Origin: Zonotrichia leucophrys gambelii
Lineage: Eukaryota > Chordata > Aves > Passeriformes > Passerellidae
Assembly: GCF_028769735.1 (NCBI RefSeq)
Contig: NC_088177.1
Location: forward strand, 12,650,599 to 12,714,598
DNA: 64,000 nt
Reading direction: 5' to 3'
The position numbers and the translations under genes were made by a program. Of this stretch, positions 25,313 through 36,300 are shown piece by piece. Under the pieces are notes generated by a model. The model was not told where the DNA came from, made no database searches, and saw nothing but the letters and a program-made list of their open reading frames with translations. How positions within the stretch are numbered: position 1 is the first letter of the stretch; every line of letters begins with the position of its first letter.

Positions 25313-28300
25313 AAAAAATGTGCTAAAATCATGGACTGAAATGCAGTTGGAAAACACTAACATTTTTTTTCCCCTGATTTTCCTCAAGCAGTGTGTTAAG
25401 AGCACCCTGTGCTGTGTTTTGTGCTGCGCAACAAACTGTCCACAATGGGTTACCTGGTGTTTAGTATTTAGGTGTCAGGCAAAGAGTTCCTCAAACCAAG
25501 GATTTTAAGGCTGCCCCATACTTCTAATAAGACTCAGCTTTCCATTTCCAATCCATAATTCTTCACCAAGACATTTAGGAAATGCACAGTTGCACAGCCT
25601 GAAGTATTAAATATCAGCTGCTGCAGTTGTTTTGTTCAGCTCTGATTTCAGACACAGCCAATTCCAGGGGCAAAACTAGGGAGAAATACTTCATCCACCC
25701 ACACAGGCAAGGAAAAGCCAGACCTTTGTCTCAGCAGCTCCAGCATTTTTAATTTCTTGGCACTCTGGGATGGTGTAAGAAATTTTGCATTAAATCAACA
25801 TACCAAGAACTCTTGGGCATTTCAGTTCAAGTTCTCCAAGAGATAGGCTAAATTTCCCTGTAACTGATCTGGACAGACCCCCTTGGAAGGGGATGTGAGG
25901 CAATGGGAGGAAGCAAATGTCCCTGGTGGTCACCAGGCAGTGGCAGGAGGCTTGGCTGGAGCTGCAGGAATGGGGAACAATGAGAGGAAGAAAAGGAGAT
26001 AAGCAGCCAGGAAACACACAGGGTGCAGAGGAGCAGAAAGCCACAAGGAAACAAGGCAAAAAGCAAACCAGGACCCAGCTTTGAACAGGAGGGGTACCTG
26101 TATCACAAAGAAAGCCCTCAGGAAATGTCAGAGTGAGAGTGGTAAATGTTCCATGAGGGCAGGGGCAGCTGGAAAAGCTGGCAAAGGGGAACAGAGAGAC
26201 TATGAGCCTCTTGGTGAAGTCTCTGGGGCGATGGAGACTGGTTATCCTGCCACTCAGACAATCTCCCAGAGGGAAATGCTGGAAAAAGCTGGAATTTTGC
26301 AGGCAAAACCTGGTGACCAATGTACACTTTCAGATGCTCAGTCTGGGACCAAAAAAAAGGTGGTACAGGTTTTCTTACCTCAGCAAAGGGCCAGAAGGAG
26401 CCACACCACCTGGGACACAAACAGGTCCACGTCACTTTTCCAAATGGATCATACAGGATAAAATGATCCAAATCTTCTGACCTATTTCAAACCCTAGATA
26501 ACTGCATGGGAAGGTCAGACTTGCAGTGTTCAGCACTCAAAATTCAGCAAGTCCTAATATGAGACCTGCTGATGACACATGCATTCACTCCCTATTCACC
26601 TGTGGCAGTCTGATGCTGCCTTTAGTCATACAGAAACATAGCTGTATTTTCAGATATATTTTATATATATTTTTTCAGCATTTTCACAATGCACTGCCTG
26701 GCAAAGGGGTACAAAAGCAGGGTCACAAGTAATCTCCTTCTGCTGCTCTCACCCTGAAACTCCTTTTCTATCCCTCCCTCATCTCCCTTGTCAAACCTCC
26801 CAAGCCCTGAGGTAGGTGAGGGGCATTTTGGCTGGCCCAGAGCACCCCACAGGCCAGAGGAGGTTTAATTCAGAGCCTGTAATCTCTCCTGCATGACAAG
26901 GCTTATCTGGGCTCTGGGTAGGCATTTAAGCTGCTCTGGGAAGGAAGCAGTGACCTGGTTTGCCATCCCCAACCTGGACTGCAGCAGTGGGCTCAGTCAG
27001 GGCTGGTGTGGAGTCTTTGCCATGGGTTTCACAGCATAATTTAGGCTCACTTGTAAAAAAAAAAAATTATTGAGGGAGTTGTGCAGCCTCAGGATTTCCT
27101 GTCCTCATCTGCCCTACTTTGTAACCAAAGAGAAGCTGCCCACCCAAACAGCTGCTGCTTCTAAGATGGCTTCAGCTAATTCTGCATCTACACACATTTC
27201 TCCTGAAGAATTGAGGAGTAGCAAATGTCCATGAAACCTTGGGTGAGGCAGCTCCAGGTTTGCAACACAGGCAGAAGCTTCCCAGAGGAAAAGCAAGGGA
27301 AGAACCAGGCACTAAATAACCCAGAGCTCAGGATGAAGAATTGCAATTCCCAGTGTGGCAAGTCAGAGGGGCAGCCAGATCCATCTCACCCAACAACCCT
27401 ACAGGGAAAAAAAGCTTTGCTTTTTCGCTTTCTTCCACAGAACACAGAGAACAAGAACATTTTGACTAAGAGGGTCAAGCCCAAGCACTTTTACAGCTGA
27501 CCTCTGTGCTAGTGGTGCTGTCAGTGACACTGAACAAGCTTTCTGGCCATGCTGTGTTTTGGTGTCACCCTCCCTAATTCTGTGGCACACCAACCATTCA
27601 GAAATGCATCTGAATGTTTACCCTAAGGAAAGGGCAACTGGACTATCACAACAAAGAAAACTCTGATTCCAGTTTAGTCCTGAAACCCTGATGGACTGAA
27701 CTGTGCTCTTTTCTCTGTGCTCTTCAACTGTGCAAGTTGTCCTCACTCTATAGACTCTGATAATTATTGGCTTCAATGGCAGGAAATATACTCCAAAATG
27801 ATAACTCCCAGGCTGAAGTCAAGCTCTGTTATTTTCATGCCACTGCTAACATGTCCAGAGCTGATTTATTAAAGCCATGAGTGACCCCCCTGCCAGAAAT
27901 TAAAGACATTTCTGGTGAATAAGCAACTTTGGTGTTTATTCTTCCTGCCTCCTCATCTGCTGAGCTGCACCAGAGAAGCAACTTGTCAGACTAATTATTC
28001 CCAGAGATTTTAAGCTGCATATTTTCTCTCTGGACTAATCTAACCCAGATATGGGAAAGGCATGGTTTCAATCAGCCCTTCCATACATCCCATGATACTT
28101 GGTCACATGTGCTTGTGTAGGTATGTGCATTATGTGCATCACCCAGTAAAATAACCACATTGTACACCAGTAACAGGCTGCCTATCACATGTTCTTCTGT
28201 TTGCCCTTTTTTAATAGTGCTGCCTCCAAACAAATCAGATTCAGATCTGAATCTGATTAATCTGAATCTGAATTAAATACTCTGAATTACTTCTGAGGAC

Positions 28301-31300
28301 TTTTTTCATAGCTACAAATTTTTTACAAAAGTAATAGACTGACCATGACCCTCAAATAATTTCACTGCAGGTGAAAAGGCAAGATTAAAAGTTAATATAT
28401 TATCTCTATAGTGTTCAATAAGATCTTGGGAAACAGGGTGAAATCAGCCTTCCTTCCAGCATATGGAAATCCATTTAAAAGGGACACACCATCACAACAG
28501 AAGCCTGAGTGCAGCCAGGGCTCTAAAGCAATTCAAGGTATTTTTTTCCTGAAACAAGTGACAGAGCTGGGCTCCAGGGAGGGCAGAGCCCTGCACACAC
28601 TGCAGAATCACTTACCAGCATTGCTCTGAGCAGGATATGAGAGAAGCAGCTGCTTCTTGTCCCTGCTGGCACTTCAGGCCAGCTGCTGCTCTCTCTGCAG
28701 GGACAGAGGTGGGTTTGCTCCCACACTTGCACCTTGCCTTTGCTTCATCCTCACACAGCATTATTTTTTCTTTTGCTTAACTATGGGGATTGGAAGATGA
28801 AGTAGGAGTATCTTACTCAAAGACAGGAATGAAGTACATGCTGGATGGGAAGCAGGACTTTTAGAAATTAATAATAATAATAAAACACTGCCTCTGAGCA
28901 TACACTGACCCAGTTTGAGTGCAGGATTTAGGAATGTAAGGCAAAGCTCCATCCAACTTAGGGAAGATTAAAAAAGCACCACATTTTCACACCACAGTCT
29001 CTCTCTGGTTCTAAATTGCATGGGATGTTCAGGTGGAAGGAATGACAGGGATGTGTCTTTACAAACAAGCTGTGGGCCTGCTGGTAGATAAAGGCAGACA
29101 CTGATAGGTGAAAGAAGCAATGGGAGGGACCATAAATTCCAGAGGAATTCCACCCATTAACACAGACTGTCACTCAATGCTGTGCTAAATTCCTGAATTT
29201 AGAGAAAAAGAACAGAGATACAAAGAAAAGGCAGGTCTGCATTAGGTGATTTGGGAAGTCTGCACCTCTCAAGTACCTCAGCCAATGGGGAGAGAGAGAG
29301 GGAAATGTGGCCAGAAATTGGGATAAGAAGGAGGCTGCATCCTCCAGCAATTCAAGAGACTCCTTGGGAAATACCCCATGGCCTCTCCCTTTGTCCTTAC
29401 AGGACTCCTCTGTCTCCTTTTTGGACTTAAACCTCTGACATCATGGATTAATTTTCCTGACACAGGGAATCTCAAACACAGACCTAATTAGGCAAAATGT
29501 GAAATAACAAACCTTGCTTTCTTCCAAAGGCTTTGAGAGTGAGGACAGGAGGAGAGTAGTAAACATGATTAACTCAGAAATTTGGTTTTCTTGGCTTTTT
29601 GTGCAGCAGAATTTCCTTCTCACATTAACTGATATTCACCAAGTACTTAAAAAAATCCAAAGCCCAAGAATTAAATAGGATTGACATTATGCTTGATAGG
29701 ATTTGCTGATTCAGTGATGGTGCTCACCTTGCTGTACTTACTGTGACCACCACAGGCAGAGCTGAAGCATGTCTGGAAAGCACAGGAACCAGGCAGTGGT
29801 GTGGATGAGGATGGAAGCACCAGGCTACATCTCCAAAATTCATCACAGTGATGTTTCCAAATGGGAACAGCTATGTTGCCGCTTAAGTAATTTTTATTCT
29901 TGTAACTCAGCATCCTCTTTGGAAGTCCATCTGCAGCTCCTGCAGTGCCTTGGATGCAGCAGGAGCTGATGTGTGCCTGCTGTGGGGCTGCATTCAGGGC
30001 TCTGTCACCTTGTGCTGTGCCCAGGTGTTGTGGAAAAGAGTCTTCCCCTTCTCCCCACGGGCCAGAGGGCTGGGAGGAGGAGGGAGGAAGCCCCAGGGGT
30101 TAGGATGGAGGAGAGCCTGGGCGCAGGATGCAGGAGAAACTGGGAATCAGGAGGGAGGAGAGCCTGGAGCAGCTCAGTGGGGTAAAGTGGCCACTTGGAG
30201 GGCACAGGGAGCAGAGCCAGTGCTGGACCCACGGCTCAGCCTGGCATGCAGCCCTGCAGAAACTGCAAAGTTCTGAAATCTCTCTGCTTTGGGGTTTTTC
30301 CCTCCCTTGCTGTACCTGTGTGATGGATCCTGGGGGCTCTTCCATCAGGCAAACACTGCAGTCCACGCTCCACTTCCTTTGCAGCTGAGCAACGTGACTT
30401 TGCACAAACCAAACCTGACTTTGTGTTCACATAAGTTAGTAAAACCAGAGGAACAAAAACCATTGCAAATTGAAGCAAAGTCACATTCCAAGTGGATGTC
30501 TGTGAAAACACTGTGCTGAGGGCTGTGTGCTTCTACAGAAGGATGTGCTATATAGTGCATTTTTGAAAGTTTAATATAGGACCACAAAAAATGGGCACAA
30601 AAAGGGCAGAAAAGGATTTCCTGGGGTAGAAGCAAGAAAATAATGTACAACTATGTCAATTAGTAAGACTATAATTTAAATAAAGTCACTTTAAAACACC
30701 AGTGGAGTAGCCTGGCTTGTCACAAAGCCCTCACAGATGGGATAGAGCAGTAAGTGCAGCTTTAGAGCAACAGAGCATTTCAGTGTGCTCCAGGCCACCA
30801 AACACATGTGAGAGACACTGCTCAAAGCTATTGAAATAATTGATATTGGAATATCAATAGGATAAAATATTGATGTTGTGCCATCTGTATCTCATTGGTC
30901 CCTGGATTGATCATTTGTACACTCAGCACAAGTGAGTCTGGGTGGTGCTGCAGAGGTTCAGTCACTGCAATCACTGTGATGGGGTAGAAGCAGTGCCAGA
31001 GTTTGTAAAAGGCTCCTCAGTAATTAAGGGATTGTGAAAAATGCCTCTTGCCTCTTCCAAGAAACCCATCATGCCACCCTCATTTTTCATGTGCTAATGA
31101 AAAATGCTTAATTCCTCTGGAAAAATACCAATCTGGTGGCTTCCAGCATGGGAAATATTTTCACTGTAGCATCATGATGTGTGTGACAGTCACAAATGCT
31201 GCTCATTTGTCTCTTACTGAGGTTTTGAAGTGCAGCACTGTGCTCTGCTCTGGCAATTTTTAATGCAACTAATGTCAGTACTGAGCTGCAAGTGGATTAA

Positions 31301-31624
31301 ATAAAGGTGGCTGTTAATCACAGAGCAATGGCATGGAACAGGCCACCTCCAGAAATGGTGGCTAGCAAAGGATAAATTCCCAGCTCTCTGGGTATTTTCT
31401 ACATCTTTAACAGAGTTTTATGATTTCACAGCTCCTTTCATAGCAGAACATAATGTGACTGCTTCACAGCTGGTGACTGCTGACCCTGGGATTCCAGCAC
31501 TCATCTACAGGACTTCAGTGGGTGCTTTGGGGTAAATAATGAGGTTTAACTTTATTTATCGAGCTATTCACAACTTAAAAAATGGTTCTGTTATTTACCT
31601 ACTCAGTAGAAATGCTTGTTAAAG
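25313..31624. other. Intergenic DNA with no recognisable gene
   Basis: Mostly non-coding AT-rich sequence. The largest frames (176 codons at 25790-26320 minus; overlapping 108-codon frames near 29950-30405) show no domain and coexist in several phases. A purine-rich, G-rich patch with repeats of AGGAGGGAGGAGAGCCTGG-type sequence lies at about 30060-30175. A 26-bp perfect palindrome at 28233-28258 is listed separately. Confidence 0.5.
28233..28258. repeat. Perfect 26-bp palindrome
   Basis: The half-site AATCAGATTCAGA is followed directly by its reverse complement with no spacer, centred on AGATCT. A further partial repeat (AATCTGAATCTGAATTA) follows. It could extrude as a cruciform or arise from a fold-back event. 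Confidence 0.9.
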
Positions 31625-31773
31625 TCACCATCCCTGGAGGTCCTCAAGAAAAGACTGGCCATGGCACTTAGTGCTCTGGCCTAGTTCACATGGTGGAGAT
31701 CAATCAAAACTTGGACTTGATGATCCTGGAAGTCTTTTCCAACCTAAGTAATTCTGTGATCTCTGTAATTCTG
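31625..31773 (+). mobile_element. CR1 LINE 3' fragment (distinct subfamily)
   Basis: The sequence follows the CR1 3' end in order: CCTGGAGGTCCTCAAGAAAAGACTGG-like start, GGCACTTAGTGCTCTGGCCTAGTT, GGACTTGATGATCCTGGAAG, TTTTCCAACCTAAGTAATTCTGTGAT. Its internal sequence differs from the copies at 15.4, 35.6 and 57.4 kb, so it belongs to another CR1 subfamily. It is 5'-truncated with no coding capacity. (Motifs are cited in part; see the positions.). Confidence 0.85.
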
Positions 31774-32354
31774 AGAAAATACTGAGGATTTAATATCTAG
31801 AAGATTAATATCCTTCTGCCAGCTTTCAGAACCAATCTTTCCCCTAAATTATCCCTTTATTTTTAATTACAAATAGAAATTTGAGTGTTGCAGGATGTTG
31901 TTCTTTTTCAACTTATTTGGTATCTAGCCCAATGGAAAATCTATCCCAAGACTGCTGGTTATTAACTGAAATCTTAAAACATCATTATTATAGTATTCCC
32001 AAATACTTCTGTCCTATTTATCACCATCATATTTTCAAACCACCCAACAACTCAACACTATTTTCTTATGAAAGTCAGCCTAGTGTACTAAAGACGCAAC
32101 AGCCATTTGCTCTTTTTAAGTAGAGCTGGTTCCCCTCTGCAGAACTATGCCAAAGAGGATTGTTCTTTGATGTACCCCTTTTTGATTTCTTTTAAGCATG
32201 GGAGAGTAGAAAAACAAAGATAATTTCCAATATGTTGGCACCATCTGCAAAGAATTCTATTAAAGCACAAAAATTAGGGATTTTTTTGATTTTTATATTT
32301 TCAAGGGTAGTGTTAGCAATATGATGTTGGTTCAGAAGTCAGGTAAGGTCTGTG
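31774..32354. other. Intergenic DNA downstream of FRZB
   Basis: AT-rich sequence between the CR1 fragment and the proposed FRZB polyadenylation site. No gene is recognised. Confidence 0.4.
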
Positions 32355-33237
32355 GTTGGCAACTACAATTCTTTTATTGGACATATGTTACTGAGCATTG
32401 AACACTTGTTTATGTAGGCACAGATTTAAGAATAACACCACAAAATCAAAAGTCTAAACTGCAGACCTGAACTGAGAAACTGACCTGGTGAGTCTGTCTA
32501 CTCCTATAACTAAGCTGAGAAAAGGGAGAAAAAACTGCCATTATAAGAGAAGAAGCATAAATTTAGTTATAAATTATGGTTACAGAACTAGATAATATTT
32601 CCTTTAAGGTCCAAAGCACTGGAAAACCCAGGTTCCCTGTGTACATGCACGGGGAAATATTTAGAGTCTGCCTTATGCAAGTGGTTTATCTGTAAGAAAA
32701 CTTAATAAAGCTGTACTGATTCAAACAGTTCCTTTAGAAAAAAAAAAAAAAGTAATTCAGAATTATATTTCAGAATAAAAAATTATACATTTAAATGCAG
32801 ATGATAACCTACCCAAAAGAGAGCAAGTTTCAGCAAACAGTAACCAGGAAAGAGTGAACAGGGAAAGCCCGTGAGAGCTATGACTTTAAGCAATGGTTTT
32901 TGCCAGATTTCATTCCTGCTAGCATCAGAATTTTCTCCCAGAGAAGATTTAGGAGATAAAAAGGTAAATTGAACATTGTCTTTCTTCATCTCATAAGGGC
33001 AGTTTTCTACAGTTCTTAGCAACAGAAAAAAACCAAAAAATATACATTTCCAGAACTTGCACATATCCAAAAAGAAAAAGGTGGAGAACAAAGAGGGAGA
33101 ACAAAACCTAATAAAAGCTAGAACATGACTTTGTAGTAAACAATAGAATATAACGTGCAATAGTGCAATTTCTCCTTTGCTGCTCCAAGAGGAAGCCCCG
33201 GCAGCCAGTCCCGTGCGTCCGGCATCCCTCGGCGGGG
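32355..33237 (-). other. FRZB: Proposed FRZB 3' UTR
   Basis: This runs from the FRZB stop codon to just past the first AATAAA hexamer found downstream on the minus strand (32378-32373). That would give a 3' UTR of roughly 0.88 kb. The first 60 bases after the stop are CpG-rich, like exon 6, and the rest is AT-rich. It contains an A run on the plus strand at about 32741, which is U-rich in the transcript. A 152-codon minus frame through this region is out of phase with FRZB and is not considered coding. The end point is inferred. Confidence 0.4.
32373..32378 (-). terminator. FRZB: Candidate FRZB polyadenylation signal AATAAA
   Basis: The plus-strand sequence TTTATT reads AATAAA on the FRZB strand, about 860 nt after the stop codon. 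I saw no earlier AATAAA or ATTAAA on the minus strand by eye between the stop and this point. More distal signals exist near 31.85 and 31.55 kb, so alternative ends are possible. Confidence 0.35.
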
Positions 33238-33345
33238 TCACGCCCAGCTGCGAGCCTGCCGCGCCCCGCCGGGCTTCGGGGCCGCCGCGCTGGGGCCGGG
33301 CTCGGCCCGCCCCCTGCCCGCCTGCCGCAGCTTCTGGTCCCAGCG
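33238..33345 (-). CDS. FRZB: FRZB coding exon 6 (GC-rich, diverged C-terminal tail)
   Basis: The acceptor TTTCCCCGCAG|CGCTGG is in phase 0 with exon 5. The exon encodes 35 residues beginning [16 protein letters not shown] and ending [10 protein letters not shown] before TGA. Two anchors identify it as the terminal FRZB exon: RWD-x-KLR at the start (human RWDMKLR) and RQAR near the end (human PRQARN). The Ser/Asn-rich middle of the mammalian tail is replaced by Gly/Ala/Pro/Arg. GC content is about 83% by hand count, against AT-rich DNA beyond about 150 bp. No alternative terminal exon was recognised downstream. Support comes from phase, splice consensus and the two anchors. cDNA would settle it. 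Confidence 0.85.
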   Translation of the reverse strand, partial: RWDQKLRQAGRGRAEPGPSAAAPKPGGARQARSWA

Positions 33346-36300
33346 CTGCGGGGAAACGAACGGCGTTAGCACGGAGAGGCGCAGGGGTTACCTGAGAGAC
33401 TGCAGGGATTACCTGAGAGATGGCACAGGAATTACCTGAGAGACGGCACGGGGGTTAACAGAGAGACGGCACAGGGATTACCTGAGAGATGGCACAGGGA
33501 TTACCTGAGAGATGGCACAGGGACTGCCCGAGAGATTGCAGGAATTACCTGAGAGATGGCACAGGGATTACCTGAGAGATGGCACAGGGATTACCTGAGA
33601 GATGGCACAGGGATTACCTGAGAGATTGCAGGGATTACCTGAGAGATTGCACGGGGACTGCCTGAGAGATGGCACAGGGATTACCTGAGAGACTGCACAG
33701 GGATTGCCTGAGAGATTGCAGGAATTACCTGAGAGATGGCACAGGGGTTATCTGAGAGATGGCACAGGGACTGCCCGAGAGATTGCAGGAATTACCTGAG
33801 AGATGGCACAGGGATTACCTGAGAGGTTACAGAAATTAATAGAGAGTTACAGAAATTAACAGAGATCTTACAGAAATTACCAGAGAGTTACAGAAATTAC
33901 CAGGGAATTTACAGAAATTAACAGAGAATTACCGAAATTATCAGGAGGTTACAGAAATTAACAGAGATTTACAGAAATTAACAAAGAGCTCCCAGGAATT
34001 AACAGAGTGTTACAGAAATTACCTGAGAGTCACAGGGATTACCAGAGAGGTTACAGAAATTACCAGAGAGTTACAAGAATTACCAGAGAGCTCACAGAAA
34101 TTAACAGAGAGCTCTCAGGAATTAATAGTGTTACAGAAATTACCTGAGAGCCACAGGGATTACCAGAGAGTCACAGAAATTACCAGAGAGCTCACAGGAA
34201 TTACCAGAGTTACAGAAATTACCAGAGAGGCTACAGTGTTGCCCTGTTCTTCTAAACCTTCTGATGTTCATATTCTTGTAATGAACTTTCTCATCCACTT
34301 TTCTGTAAATATTGTTTTACATTCTTTTCTGGAAAAGGAGAAATTTGATGGACTCTTGGTTTGTCCAGTGTCATTGGAGAGGTGGCACTGTCATCCTCCA
34401 ATCCACTGTCACTTTTGGAAATCTATAAATGCTGGAGTCAGAATTAAACTGCCCTTCTTTTACCTTAGAGATTGCAGTGTTGGCATCATTTTATTTTGTG
34501 TCCTACAGTGACACTACAGAAATTACCAGAGAGGCTACAGATGCACCTTTTCAAATGTTTCACACAGAAAATGTGTTCACAAACAGCAGCAAAAGCTGCT
34601 ATTGCTGTTTCCACCATGTCACCTGACTGTGCTGGGCTCAAGGGTGCAATGAGAGCTCATTGGGAAAAGTCCCTATTTAAATGTTAAACATTTAAAAGTT
34701 CCCAATTAAACAGGGAAACTGTTTCCTGGCTTTCCTGCAGCTTCTGGGAATGAAGGGTCTGACCCAAGGCTTCAGCACAAGAGGGACTCACTTTCGAAAT
34801 AATAAAACTTAAATTAAGCCACTCATGCGGTTTTTGGGGGAAGCAGGAGGAAAAAAAAGTTAAGGGGTTTTTGTTAATTAAAAAAAAAAATTTGTTTTTA
34901 TTTTTGCAGGCAATAGAAATTACTGTAAAAACTGCAACAAAAAAAGACATAATAAATGTAGTTTGCAAAACTGTTGATGCTCTTGGAAAGAAAATTATGA
35001 TAAGAAGTGGGTGGGGATGTGGCAGGGTCCTCAACACCCCCAGGCTGGGTGTGAGGGCAGAGGCAGCAGGGTACTGACAATAAGAAGGAAGTGAAAAAGT
35101 GTGTTCCCCAAAACAATTCCAACAAATAAAGTTATCACCCAAGAGCTGAAACTGAGCAGAAGTCAGCCCGTGGCAGCAAAATTATATTTTGTCTGTGGCA
35201 CTGGATTTCCCAGGGCTCTGCCAAATCAAACAACAACTTGAAATAAGATCCCTGTATCTTTCACTCCTGTAATCTCCACTGATGTGAGAAATGTGTACAG
35301 AAAACCTTGCTTTTATAAACACAAAAGCATTTTCCTGCCAGTGATCCTGACACTGATGAAGAAAGTGCTGAGTGGAAGAGAAGACTGGTTTGCACAGGCA
35401 AAACCACTATGGCAAATGTATGGCTGAGAAATTGTGTCAAAATAAGAATATTTTGTGTAAAGTGACACTCCTGATAATGTCAAAACCACTGACACTTTGC
35501 AGTGCATCAGAACATCAAAAAGGTATGTTGAATATATTAAATCTATTTCATAAAAAGGTAATCCTTCCAGAAACTGGAAGGCATTAAAAAACATTTAAGT
35601 AAGAAAAAAACAGAATATATTTTCATTTAGAGAGCTGGGGTTGCTCAGCCTGGAGAAGGATTCAGAGAGATCTTAGAGGACCTTCCAATACCTAAAGGGG
35701 CTACTGGAGAAATGGGGAAGGACTTTCTACAAGAGCATGTAATGGCAGGACAAAGGGCAATGGCTTTAAAATGAGAGAGATTAGATCAGATTAGATTAGA
35801 TTATATAAAATACAGGGAAGAAATTCTTGGCTGTGAGGGTGCTGAGGCCCTGGGACAGGGTGCCCAGAGAAGATGTGGCTGCCCCATCCCTAGAAGTGTT
35901 CAAGGCCAGGTTGGATGGGGCTTGGAGCAGCCTGGGTCAGTGGAAGGTGTCCCTGCCCATGACTTAATCTGAAAAACATTTGTAAAGCCCCCGGGTCTGT
36001 TTGTTTTTTTTAAATTCATATCACAACCCCAACTAAGCAGGTATGTGTTGTGGAACACACAGTTTGCTACAGAGTTAAAAGACTCCTACTATTTGCTTTT
36101 TTGAGACAGAGCTTTTGACTACTGCTACAATGGGATACTTTGGGGTAATTCAATGTATCCCTTTAATTTACTCAGCATGCAGTTCTAAGAAATACAGCAA
36201 ATAAAACACCAAGTTCGTTTTTGATACGTGATATTGATTAACTGGAGGCAGCACACAAATTTTCTTCCCTTATTTTGAAAAGGCAGGTAGATGTTTTATG

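Noticed and set aside
25790..26320. 176-codon minus frame with hydrophobic Cys/Phe/Leu segments
   Set aside because: No recognisable domain, overlapping frames in other phases on both strands, and no splice or promoter context.
32783..33241. 152-codon minus frame starting next to the FRZB stop
   Set aside because: It is out of frame with FRZB, begins at the stop-codon region and runs through AT-rich sequence typical of a 3' UTR.
34128..34511. 127-codon plus frame with repetitive TEITRE-type peptide
   Set aside because: The repeats in the peptide are the minisatellite units of FRZB intron 5. The frame has no start context or family.
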